Below the pieces are notes generated by a model. It was not told the origin of the DNA, searched no databases, and saw nothing but the letters and a program-made list of their open reading frames with translations. This document shows positions 5,838-13,491 of a stretch of DNA of 19,786 nucleotides, in pieces (positions within the stretch are counted from its first letter, which is position 1; the number at the start of each line of letters is the position of its first letter). The position numbers and the translations under genes were made by a program. Source of the stretch: JAKFWI01 sp050246435 (lineage in GTDB: Bacteria > Pseudomonadota > Alphaproteobacteria > Caulobacterales > Aquidulcibacteraceae); assembly GCA_050246435.1 (NCBI GenBank), contig JBFWWB010000044.1, forward strand, positions 1-19,786, read 5' to 3'.

Positions 5838-6199
5838 CACCGCGCCTTCCTCTTGATCGTCGGCGGACCGCACGGCTGCGCTGCGTAGCGCGCCAGCGGC
5901 GCGCACAATTCCGGCCGCCCCCCGCAGCAATCGGCGGCGAGGAAATCGAACAGCCCGCGCACGCCTTCCAGATTGATGCTGTAGAAAATGGTGCGGCTTT
6001 CGCGGCGCGCCGAAATCAGGCCAGCCTGCGAAAGGATGCCCAGATGCGAGGACATCGTGCTCGCCGGCGCGCCGACGGCGCGCGCGATCTCGGTGGCGGG
6101 CACGCCCTCCGGCCCCGCCCGCACCAGCAGACGGAACACCTCGAGCCGGCTCGCCTGCGCAAGCGCGCCCAGCGCCTCCAGGGCTTTTGTCGATTCCAT
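5837..6199 (-). CDS. arsR: arsenic-responsive ArsR repressor with a C-terminal cysteine cluster
   Basis: Protein of 120 residues with the ArsR winged helix (LEALGALAQASRLEVFRLL, then the helix-turn-helix around PASTMSSHLGIL and the wing RRESRTIFYSI). Cysteines are at C91, C92, C99 and C110. The CC-x6-C group near the C-terminus resembles the arsenite site of the Acidithiobacillus ferrooxidans type of ArsR (CC-x5-C) rather than the CVC of plasmid ArsR. The start at 6199 is preferred over an ATG at 6262, because the extra 21 residues would cover the promoter and operator. It probably represses its own operon (arsR-arsC-aquaporin) until arsenite binds. Confidence 0.9.
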   Translation of the reverse strand: MESTKALEALGALAQASRLEVFRLLVRAGPEGVPATEIARAVGAPASTMSSHLGILSQAGLISARRESRTIFYSINLEGVRGLFDFLAADCCGGRPELCAPLARYAAQPCGPPTIKRKAR

Positions 6200-6235
6200 A
6201 TTTCTGCATTTATCGAAATATAAAAGCGAACGCAA
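6198..6235 (-). promoter_or_regulatory. ars operon promoter and ArsR operator overlapping the start codon
   Basis: ATATTTC (6198-6204) and GAAATAT (6215-6221) form a 7-bp inverted repeat with a ten-base spacer, of the AT-rich kind bound by ArsR proteins. On the minus strand TTGCGT (6235-6230) and TAAATG (6212-6207) are 17 bases apart. The transcript would begin at about 6200, next to the ATG at 6199, so the message looks leaderless. Spacing and -35 closely match the promoter of the other ArsR-type gene at 4598. Confidence 0.65.
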
Positions 6236-6265
6236 GCCGCCCGCAGCAGGTCGATTTTTCACGGG

Positions 6266-7216
6266 TTAACGCGCGCGGGCCTGCATCATCGGCTCGACCG
6301 CGTCCCAGAAGAGCTTCGGAACGTCGATCCCGGAGAGCCTCTTCAGTTCGCGCACCAAGGTGGGCGAGGTCACGTTGATCTCCGTCAGCCGCCCGTCGAT
6401 CACGTCGAGGCCGGCGAACACGATGCCCTCGCGCGCCAGCAGCGGCGCCACGGCGGCGGCGATCTCGCGGTCGCGCGCGTCGAGCGCGCCTTCGGTGGCC
6501 TCGCCGCCGGCATGGAGATTGGCGCGGAAATCGCCGCCACGCGGCATTCGCCGCACCGCGCCGACCGGCTGCCCCGCCAGCACGAACACGCGCTTATCGC
6601 CATCCATCACGCGCGGCAGATATTCCTGCACGACGATCGGCTCCTTGCCGACGCCCTTGAGGAATTCACGCACGCGCCAATCGAAGTCCGCCGCGCCGGC
6701 CTGCAGCTTGATCACGCCCTCGCCGCCGGCGAGGAACGAAGGCTTCAGCACCACGGTGTCGAATTCCTTGGCGAACGCATGGATCGCCTCGATCCGCCGG
6801 CCCACGAAGGTGCGCGCGATCAGATGCGGGAACGCCAGCGTAGAGAGTTTCTCGGGAATGTTGCGCACGCCGCGCGGATTGTTGAGCACGAGCGTGTCTT
6901 CCGCCGCGCGCTCCAGAAGGTAGGTGTTCGAAACGTACCCCATGTCGAACGGCGGATCCTGGCGGATCAGGTACGCATCGAACGCGGAAACCGGCAACGT
7001 CTCCTGTTTCAGGGTGCGGTAATGCGCGCCTTCCTGGTCGGAAATCTCAACCTGGGCGGCGGCGGCGAGCATACGGCCGCGGTCGAAATAGAGATCGTCG
7101 GGATGCAACCACCAGGTTTCGTGCCCGCGCCGGGCCGCCTCCATCATCAGCGCCAGCGAGGTGTCGCGCGGCACGAAGAGGCTGTCGATCGGATCCATCT
7201 GCACGGCGATGCGCAC
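6266..7216 (-). CDS. gshB: glutathione synthetase
   Basis: Protein of 316 residues, about the length of Escherichia coli GshB. It joins gamma-glutamylcysteine and glycine using ATP to make glutathione in the cytosol. The N-terminal domain begins RIAVQMDPIDS and contains the family motif RQDPPFDMGYVSNTY, residues about 89-103. The ATP-grasp part has VVLKPSFLAGGEGVIKL (glycine-rich loop), VVQEYLPRV and DKRVFVL. Near the end is the highly conserved EINVTSPT followed by RELKRLSGID. The start is GTG at 7216 with an AAGGGAGGG ribosome site at 7225-7233. It lies 66 bases upstream of arsR on the same strand and might read into it. The 164 bases between it and the universal stress gene hold no gene I can see. 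Confidence 0.95.
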   Translation of the reverse strand: MRIAVQMDPIDSLFVPRDTSLALMMEAARRGHETWWLHPDDLYFDRGRMLAAAAQVEISDQEGAHYRTLKQETLPVSAFDAYLIRQDPPFDMGYVSNTYLLERAAEDTLVLNNPRGVRNIPEKLSTLAFPHLIARTFVGRRIEAIHAFAKEFDTVVLKPSFLAGGEGVIKLQAGAADFDWRVREFLKGVGKEPIVVQEYLPRVMDGDKRVFVLAGQPVGAVRRMPRGGDFRANLHAGGEATEGALDARDREIAAAVAPLLAREGIVFAGLDVIDGRLTEINVTSPTLVRELKRLSGIDVPKLFWDAVEPMMQARAR

Positions 7217-7380
7217 GGGGCCTGCCCTCCCTTTGGGGCCCCGCTGATACTAGAGCCGCGCGCGTTCGTCTAATCTGGCGCGGCGTCCGGCAGATTCGCT
7301 CGGCCCCAGCGCAGGCGTGGTTCTGGGCTTCTGCCTCCGCAGGAGCCGGGCGCGCGCGGTCTGCGACCCGATCGCCGCCT

Positions 7381-8220
7381 CTAGTGCGCCATCAGCAGCG
7401 GCACGTTGGCCGTTTCCAGCATGTCGCGCGTGGCGCCGCCGAACACGAGTTCGCGGATGCGGGCGTGGGCGTAACCGCCCATGATGATGAGGTCGGCGTC
7501 CTGGGTGACCGCCTGCGCCAGCAGCGCGTCCGCCGGCCGCCCAACGGCCTCCAGATTGACCACCTGCGCCTTCAGCCCGCGGCGCTGCAGGTGGCGCGCG
7601 ATGTTTTCGCCCGGCTGCGGCCCGTGGCCGAACGCCTTAGGCTTCGCATCGACCGTCACGATCGTCACCTGCTCGGCGCTTTCGATCAGCCAGTCGGCCT
7701 CGGAAAGCGCGCGGGTGGCTTCGCGGCTGGCGTCCCACGCCAGGATCGGGCGCTTGCCGATCGCCTTGCCGGCCCAACCCGGCGGGATGACGAGCGCCGG
7801 CCGCCCGGAATGGAACAGCACGCCCTCCACCAGATCGTGGTGCAAATCGAGATTCTCGTTTTCGCCGGGCCGGCGCACGATCGCCATATCGGAGTAGCGC
7901 GCATGCACGGCGGCCACCCGGCCCAGATCGCGCGCCAGCGCCTCGGCGGCGCGCACTTCCCACTTCTTGCCTGTCTGCGCGAGGCGCGCCTCCAGCTTCT
8001 CGCGGACGCCGGCGGCTTCCTGGCGCGCGCGGTTCAGCAATTCGGCCCAGACGCCGGCCACCACCGATGGTTCATACGCGACCGGCTCCTCCGGCAGCGC
8101 CGTCAGCAGCGCCGCGGCGAGGGCTGTCTGAGACTGGCCGGCCAGCAGCTCCGCGGCGCGGATCACCGCGTCGTCCTCCTGTGGTTCGAGAACAATGGCG
8201 AGAATGTCACGGACGATCAT
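7381..8220 (-). CDS. universal stress protein, tandem UspA domains
   Basis: Protein of 279 residues built of two UspA-like halves. The C-terminal half ends in ADLIIMGGYAHARIRELVF followed by GGATRDMLETANVPLLM, the nucleotide-binding loop region. Against the usual G-x2-G-x9-G-S/T pattern, the second Gly is Ala and the Ser is Gly, so ATP binding may be altered. The N-terminal half (about 1-140) is more diverged. It is the last gene of a tight three-gene run with the GH130 gene (47 bases upstream) and the GT4 fusion, which suggests stress-linked control or sensing for that glycan unit. The specific role is unknown. Confidence 0.85.
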   Translation of the reverse strand: MIVRDILAIVLEPQEDDAVIRAAELLAGQSQTALAAALLTALPEEPVAYEPSVVAGVWAELLNRARQEAAGVREKLEARLAQTGKKWEVRAAEALARDLGRVAAVHARYSDMAIVRRPGENENLDLHHDLVEGVLFHSGRPALVIPPGWAGKAIGKRPILAWDASREATRALSEADWLIESAEQVTIVTVDAKPKAFGHGPQPGENIARHLQRRGLKAQVVNLEAVGRPADALLAQAVTQDADLIIMGGYAHARIRELVFGGATRDMLETANVPLLMAH

Positions 8221-8267
8221 GGGGCGCCTCGTGACGGGAAGTTTAGCAGAGATTGCGCGCGGGCGCG

Positions 8268-9554
8268 TCAGCCCATTTCGGCCAGCAATTCGTCCACGTC
8301 GATGGTGCAGAACGCGACGGTGGAGTCAGCCACGCCATAGGGCATGAACAGCGTGCGCCCGTTGAGCAGCGCCCCGCAGGTATAGACGACGTTCGGCACA
8401 TAGCCTTCGCGGTTCTCGTCGATCGGCGACAACAGCGGCTTGGCCGTGCGCGCCAGCACGCGGCGCGGATCGTGCTTGTCCAGCAGCGCCGCGCCGATGG
8501 AATATTGCCGCATCGCGCCGACGCCATGGGTCAGCAGCAGCCAGCCTTCGTCGATCTCGATGGGCGAACCGCAATTGCCGATCTGCACCAGTTCCCAGGG
8601 ATGCACCGGCGTCATCAGCAGATCGCCGCCGTCCCAGCGCACCAGATCGTTCGAGCGCATGAGATAGAGACTTTCATTGTCTTGCCGGCCGATCATCGCG
8701 TAGCCGCCGTCGATCCGCCGCGGGAACAGCGCCATCCCCTTGCTGGCGGTTGCGGCGCCGGCCATTGGGCGCAGGGTGAAGGTGCGGAAATCCTGCGTGA
8801 TCAGCAATTCCGAGGCGATCGCTGCGCCGCTATAGGCGGTGTAGGTGCCGTAATACACGATCGAGCCGTCGGCCTCCGCGAAGCGCACGAGGCGCAAATC
8901 CTCCAGCCCGTTGCGCTGCGCCGGCGTGAACGGAAAGATCACCGCGCCGGAGAGCGAAACCGCATCGCGGCGATGCGCGATGACTTCGCCGCTCGCCGTG
9001 CGGTCCGGATCGACGCCGTCCACCGCCACCGCGAACGGCGGCTGCGGCATCAGAGTAAGCCCGCCATCGGCCGCGACGATCCCTTCGCGGAACGCGATCG
9101 AGGAGATGTGGCCCTCGCCCACCGCGCGCAATGAAAGGATGAAGCGCTGGCTGCCCGGCTGCAGGCCGGATTGATCGAAATGCGGCACGATGCTGGGATT
9201 CATCAGCGCGGCGGCCGCGTACGAATATTCGTGGCAGAAATATGCGCCGATCAGCTCCTTCTGCGGCTCGCGCAGCACGGCCTTGAAATCCAGCTCCGCC
9301 ATCACCTGATCGTAGCGCTCGAGGAACACATGGCGCGTCTGCCAGTGGCGCGGCTCGAAATCCGAATTCACCAGCGCCAGCTCCGCCTGGCAGGTGCGCA
9401 GGTCCATCGCCGCCACCGCCTCCACGATGCGGCGCACGCGCGAGAGCGCCACCGGATTGTTCGAGCGCGGCTCCGGCGCCAGCCGGAACGGGCGGATCAC
9501 CACGCGGGAAGGATCGGCCTCCAGGCGCAGCGGCAGATTGGTCACGCGCGGCAT
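8268..9554 (-). CDS. GH130-family glycosidase / beta-mannoside phosphorylase-like protein
   Basis: Protein of 428 residues with the five-bladed propeller signature of GH130: MNPSIV near 118, GLEDLRLVRF, KGMALFPRRIDGGYAMIGRQ (substrate and phosphate region), NCGSPIEIDEGWLLLTHGV, YVPNVVYTCGAL and a terminal YGVADS. Characterised GH130 members are mostly phosphorylases that split beta-1,2 or beta-1,4 mannosides with phosphate; a few hydrolyse. There is no signal peptide, consistent with a cytosolic phosphorylase. GGGGGAA about six bases before the start (9560-9566) is a good ribosome site. It lies between the GT4 fusion (29 bases upstream) and the universal stress gene. The substrate cannot be read from sequence; a mannose-containing oligosaccharide made by the neighbour is the simplest guess. 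Confidence 0.85.
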   Translation of the reverse strand: MPRVTNLPLRLEADPSRVVIRPFRLAPEPRSNNPVALSRVRRIVEAVAAMDLRTCQAELALVNSDFEPRHWQTRHVFLERYDQVMAELDFKAVLREPQKELIGAYFCHEYSYAAAALMNPSIVPHFDQSGLQPGSQRFILSLRAVGEGHISSIAFREGIVAADGGLTLMPQPPFAVAVDGVDPDRTASGEVIAHRRDAVSLSGAVIFPFTPAQRNGLEDLRLVRFAEADGSIVYYGTYTAYSGAAIASELLITQDFRTFTLRPMAGAATASKGMALFPRRIDGGYAMIGRQDNESLYLMRSNDLVRWDGGDLLMTPVHPWELVQIGNCGSPIEIDEGWLLLTHGVGAMRQYSIGAALLDKHDPRRVLARTAKPLLSPIDENREGYVPNVVYTCGALLNGRTLFMPYGVADSTVAFCTIDVDELLAEMG

Positions 9555-9583
9555 AGGCGTTCCCCCGGCAACGGCGCGGCGCT

Positions 9584-11908
9584 TTAGCGGCTGGGGCCGT
9601 CGCCGCGCGCTTCCGCGCCGGCGGCGCGCGCCAGACGCTGCATCTCCGCGGTGGCGAGTTGGAAAGCGAGCACCGATTCCGCGCCTTGATTGAGGTTCAC
9701 GCCGTCCCGCGTCAGCCCGTCATGGCATTGCCCGTCCGGCCCGGCGACCGCGGCGCCTAGATCGTTCTCGCCCAGGAACCAGGCGTGCGCGCGCCGCGCT
9801 TCGCGCGCCCAGCGCGCATCGCCCGTCGCGTCATACGCCGCCGCGCACGCATCAACGGCGGCCGCCGCCTCCAGCGGCTGCTGGTCGAACTGCGCGCTTC
9901 CATCGTAGCGCCGGCCGAGCGCCGCGGTCGGCGTCGGGCGGAAATGGCCTTCCGGCGCGGTGTGAGTGCGGCACAGCCAATCGAGCGTTTCGAGGCCCGT
10001 GGAGACGAACGCCGGCGCGTCGAGCGCCAAGCCGGCGCGGATCAGCGCTTCCGGGATGCGCGCATTGTCGTACGCCAGCCACGGTTCGAACCAATCCCAG
10101 CCCTCGCCGGCATGCGATTCACGCGCGGCGAGAAAATCTTGCGCAAAGCGGCGCATCAGCGCCCGCGCGCGGCCTTCGCCGGGGCGCGCCTCGGCGAGTG
10201 CGGCGAGCCCGAGGCAGGCGAACGCGCGCGAGCGCGGCGGGTTCAGCCGCCCGGCCGCCTCGAGCGCTTCGAGCGCGATCTCACCGGCCCAGCGGCGCAA
10301 ATCCTCTTCACGGCCGCGCAAGGCGGTATCGCCCAGCGCCCAGAAGCCGCGCCCGATGCTGTCGTCCGATCCCGCAGGCTCCAGCCAACGCCGGTCGTAG
10401 CTCATGAAATTGCGGAACACGCGCGCGTCGCCGCGCCAAGCGTGCTGCACGAAGGATGCGTAGACCGCGGCCAGCTCACTGGTGCGCGCGGCGCGGAAAT
10501 CCAGCTCGCCCAGCCGATTCATCAGGATGAGCGCGCGGGCGTTGTCGTCGAGGCAATAGCCGTGATTGCGGTCGGGCGTGCGGTAGCGGCTATGCTGCAG
10601 GATTCCGCAGCCGTCCGTCAGCCGCTCCACGCCGGCAAGATGGGGCGCCGGTATCGGCCGCCGCGGAGGCTCTTTGCGCGTCATGCGTTTCTCCGCCTTC
10701 GCTTCGCCGAAAATCTCCAGATAACGCTCGCCCACGCGCGGCCAGATCATCGCGCGGCCCGCGGCGTAGGCGGCGCGGCGCATCTTTTCGCGCCGCGGCG
10801 CATCGCTCAGCACGCCGTCGCACGCCGCGGCAAGCGCCGCCGGATCGTGGAACGGCGTCAGCACGCCGCGCCCCTCGGCCAAAAGCTCCTGGGCGTGCCA
10901 ATAGGGCGTGGACACCACCGGCTTGCCCAAACCCACCGCGAAGGAGAGCGTGCCGGAGGTAATCTGCGATTCCGTGAGATACGGCGTGACGTAGACATCC
11001 GCCGCCGCGAGATAGGCGAGCAGCTTCGCCTCGTCGACATATTCGTCCACAAAGCGCACGTGATCGCTGACGTTTAAATCCGCCGCCAGCGCGACGAGGC
11101 TTTCGCGGTACGCTTCACCCTCGCGCGCCACAAGATGCGGATGCGTCGCGCCCAACACGACATAGAGCGCCTTGCGATGGCGCGCCGCGATCGCCGGCAG
11201 CGCGCGGATCATATCCTCGATGCCTTTGTTTCCGGCCAGAAGGCCGAAGGTCAGCAGCGTATCGCGCCCTGCAAAGCCCAACGCCGCCTTGTGCGCAGCG
11301 GTTTCCTCGAATGCGCAATCCGGCACGCCGTGCGGAACCACGGCGATCTTATCATCCGGCGTATTGTACACGCTGCGCAGGATGCGCCGGCCCTTCTCCG
11401 CCATCACGATCAGCCGCGCCGAGCGCGCGATCAGCCCTTCCATCACGCGGCGCTGATCCGGGTCGGGATGCGTCAGCACGGTGTGCAATGTCGTCACCAC
11501 CGGCGCCCGCAGGCGCGCCAGGAAGGTCAGCACATGCGCCCCAGCCGGCCCACCGAAGATGCCGTATTCGTGCTGCAGCGAGACGAGATCGGCGTCCATG
11601 TGGTTCAGCCGGTCCGCAGCGCGCACATAATCGACGAGCGCATGCTGACGCGGCGACATCGTCACCGCATCGGGATAGGCGTAGCCGTGCTCGCCGTCGG
11701 TCATCGCGACAACGCTTGCCTCCGCCAGTGGCGCTGCGCGGCGCAGCGCCTCATAAAGATCGCGGGTGAAGGTGGCGATGCCGCAGCGCCGCGGCGGAAA
11801 ATTCCCGATCAGCGCGATGCGGCGCAGCGGGGCGGGCCGTGCGTGGGCGTTGAACTCAAGCAGGGCGCCAGCGGCCCGGTCGGAGCGCCATGTCGCTTCG
11901 TGGAGCAC
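9584..11908 (-). CDS. GT4 glycosyltransferase fused to an all-helical (alpha/alpha)6-like domain
   Basis: Protein of 774 residues. Residues 28-400 form a GT-B glycosyltransferase of family 4: IALIGNFPPRRCGIATFT at the N-terminus, SLQHEYGIFGGPAG, a VPHGV hinge and TFGLLAGNKGIEDMI. ESQITSGTLSFAVGLGKPVV at 313-332 is the nucleotide-sugar site region. Residues about 415-765 are a second domain rich in helices, with conserved blocks GYCLDDNARAL (450-460), GSDDSIGRGFWALGD (513-527), WDWFEPWLAYDNARIPEAL (604-622) and FDQQPLEAAA (674-683). The repeated helix pattern and acidic and aromatic residues suggest an (alpha/alpha)6 toroid like those of glycosidases or epimerases; this is inferred. The start is GTG at 11908. 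An internal ATG near 10684 could give a separate second domain. It is the first gene of the glycan cluster. Confidence 0.85.
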   Translation of the reverse strand: MLHEATWRSDRAAGALLEFNAHARPAPLRRIALIGNFPPRRCGIATFTRDLYEALRRAAPLAEASVVAMTDGEHGYAYPDAVTMSPRQHALVDYVRAADRLNHMDADLVSLQHEYGIFGGPAGAHVLTFLARLRAPVVTTLHTVLTHPDPDQRRVMEGLIARSARLIVMAEKGRRILRSVYNTPDDKIAVVPHGVPDCAFEETAAHKAALGFAGRDTLLTFGLLAGNKGIEDMIRALPAIAARHRKALYVVLGATHPHLVAREGEAYRESLVALAADLNVSDHVRFVDEYVDEAKLLAYLAAADVYVTPYLTESQITSGTLSFAVGLGKPVVSTPYWHAQELLAEGRGVLTPFHDPAALAAACDGVLSDAPRREKMRRAAYAAGRAMIWPRVGERYLEIFGEAKAEKRMTRKEPPRRPIPAPHLAGVERLTDGCGILQHSRYRTPDRNHGYCLDDNARALILMNRLGELDFRAARTSELAAVYASFVQHAWRGDARVFRNFMSYDRRWLEPAGSDDSIGRGFWALGDTALRGREEDLRRWAGEIALEALEAAGRLNPPRSRAFACLGLAALAEARPGEGRARALMRRFAQDFLAARESHAGEGWDWFEPWLAYDNARIPEALIRAGLALDAPAFVSTGLETLDWLCRTHTAPEGHFRPTPTAALGRRYDGSAQFDQQPLEAAAAVDACAAAYDATGDARWAREARRAHAWFLGENDLGAAVAGPDGQCHDGLTRDGVNLNQGAESVLAFQLATAEMQRLARAAGAEARGDGPSR

Positions 11909-12010
11909 GCAGTCCTCGCAATCTCATCCGCGCGCGATCGCTGTCGATGCGCGTGGAACGAGAGGATAATGCGCGAACGCTCGCGTGGTTCCGCAAAGAT
12001 TACAGCGCTG

Positions 12011-12733
12011 TCACCGGCAAAGCTTGTAGCGGCCCATGTCGAAATGCAGGTGATCGCGGTGATCGGCGTTGTAATCCGGAGAAAGCACCGCCTGGAACAC
12101 CTTGCAGCCGCCGTCGCGCACGTCGCGCAGGAACGCCGCCTCTTCGCCGCCGGCGCGCCAGGCCTTCTCGACGCTGACATACGAACCGTCCGCTAGTTTG
12201 AAACCGCGCACGTCCATAGCGTTTGCGCTTGCATGTTCGCTGGGCCTCGACGTGCCGTTGATCCGCCGGCAGGAATAGGAACCCGCCTGCACCACCTCCA
12301 CGATCGCGCTGTTGAGCCGGCGGGCCGCGGCCTGCGCCACCACCTCGCGCTCCCACACATAGATCGCCGCAGCCATCGGGCAGCTTACCTTTACCGGCTG
12401 CGAGTAAGGATAATAGGACATGTCGAGCGCCAGCGCGTTCTGCAGCACGCAGAAGCCCTTCTGTTCGTTGGGCAGCGGCGAAGCCTTCAGTTTCGAATCG
12501 CGGATGAGCCGCCGGCACAGCGCCGGATCGTCACGGATGCGCGACAGCTTCAGCCCAGTGAATACGCCCACCGGTTGATCCAGATTCACATCGCCGAGCG
12601 GTGAATTCTGCGGCGGCAATGTCGTGATGAACAGCACGACGAACAGCGCAGAAAACGCCGCCAGCGCCCACCGCCAGGTGTGGCTCCACACCCGGTGCAG
12701 CGGGCCCTTCGCACGTATCGGCGGCACGGTCAT
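12011..12733 (-). CDS. extensin-like family protein, membrane anchored
   Basis: Protein of 240 residues. A single hydrophobic segment at about 20-39 follows a basic N-terminus and should anchor the protein with its domain in the periplasm. The extensin-like C-terminal domain covers about 55-239, with SYSCRRING, SEHASANAMDVRGF (H167, D174), LADGS and the end motif LSPDYNADHRDHLHFD (H228, H230). The H-x6-D plus terminal His arrangement resembles the zinc site of M15-type peptidases, so a peptidoglycan-related hydrolase is possible. Six cysteines (73, 95, 118, 155, 210, 239) fit disulfides. It lies alone, with about 100-140 bases on each side. The name is inherited from plant extensins and does not describe function. 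Confidence 0.88.
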   Translation of the reverse strand: MTVPPIRAKGPLHRVWSHTWRWALAAFSALFVVLFITTLPPQNSPLGDVNLDQPVGVFTGLKLSRIRDDPALCRRLIRDSKLKASPLPNEQKGFCVLQNALALDMSYYPYSQPVKVSCPMAAAIYVWEREVVAQAAARRLNSAIVEVVQAGSYSCRRINGTSRPSEHASANAMDVRGFKLADGSYVSVEKAWRAGGEEAAFLRDVRDGGCKVFQAVLSPDYNADHRDHLHFDMGRYKLCR

Positions 12734-12839
12734 GGAAGCTTAGCGCGACTGCTGCGATTGTGTGGCGTCGACGGCTGCAGCGCCCCCCTGCGATCGCTGC
12801 GCGACCGCCTCGGACAGGTTGGGCGGCTGACGATTCCTG

Positions 12840-12852
12840 CCCCTGCAAGGGG
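12840..12852. repeat. small G/C palindrome, possible dispersed repeat fragment
   Basis: CCCCT, three bases, AGGGG forms a short hairpin, followed by GAGGTAAGGAGG, in the 143-base gap between eda and the extensin gene. This type of CCCCTNNAGGGG plus GGAGGT sequence resembles intergenic repeats seen in many alphaproteobacterial genomes. One copy cannot prove that. It may also serve as the weak end of the eda transcript. Confidence 0.25.
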
Positions 12853-12876
12853 GAGGTAAGGAGGTCTTCGCGCCGT

Positions 12877-13491
12877 TCATTTCTTCAGCTGCGCGGCCGC
12901 CGCCGCATTGGCGCGGATCTTCGCCCAATCCCGCGCGCGCACCGTATCAAGCGGCGCGATCCACGATCCGCCGACGCACAGCACATTGGAGAGCGCGAGA
13001 TATTTCGCGGCGCTTTCGAGCGTCACCCCGCCCGTGGGGCAGAAAAGGGCTTGCGGCATCGGCGCGATATAGGCGCCCAGGGTCGCTGCCCCGCCCATCG
13101 AGGCGGCGGGAAAGAATTTGAACGCCGTGAAGCCGGCCGCGAGCCCGCGCATCACTTCGCTCGCCGTCGCCACGCCAGGGATGTACGGGATCGCAGCGTT
13201 AGCGGGAATATCGGCGGCGAAGCCGGGGCTTAGCGCGAATCGCGCGCCCGCATCGATCGATTGGCGCAGATCCTGCGCGTTGAGCACGGTGCCGGCGCCG
13301 ATCCGCAGTTCCGGCGCGCCGCGCGCGACGGCTTCCATCGCCTGCAGCGCCACGGGCGTGCGCAGGGTGATTTCCACCGCCGGCAAGCCGCCTTCGAGGA
13401 TCGCGCGCGCCAGCGGAACCGCATCCTCTACGCGCTCGATCGTTAGCACTGGCAGCACCGCCGCCAGGCGCAGCGCCTCTTCTCCCGTCAT
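12877..13491 (-). CDS. eda: KHG/KDPG aldolase (2-dehydro-3-deoxy-phosphogluconate aldolase)
   Basis: Protein of 204 residues, the usual length for this class I aldolase. It splits KDPG into pyruvate and glyceraldehyde-3-phosphate, the last step of the Entner-Doudoroff route. Catalytic features seen are E40 and R44 (AVEITLRT), the GAGTVL strand, SPGF and the Schiff-base lysine K125 (FKFFPA). The phosphate-binding region is CPTGGV and the later GGSWIA. The start at 13491 overlaps the edd stop codon (ATGA); an upstream ATG at 13515 would lie inside edd and add eight residues. It is the final gene of zwf-pgl-edd-eda. Confidence 0.95.
   Translation of the reverse strand: MTGEEALRLAAVLPVLTIERVEDAVPLARAILEGGLPAVEITLRTPVALQAMEAVARGAPELRIGAGTVLNAQDLRQSIDAGARFALSPGFAADIPANAAIPYIPGVATASEVMRGLAAGFTAFKFFPAASMGGAATLGAYIAPMPQALFCPTGGVTLESAAKYLALSNVLCVGGSWIAPLDTVRARDWAKIRANAAAAAQLKK

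Noticed and set aside
9785..11077. 430-codon plus-strand open frame opposite the GT4 fusion
   Set aside because: Antisense shadow with low-complexity Arg-rich sequence and no domain.
12740..12928. Small 62-codon minus-strand gene between eda and the extensin gene
   Set aside because: It overlaps the eda 3' end and reads through the G/C palindrome; it looks like translated repeat sequence rather than a gene.
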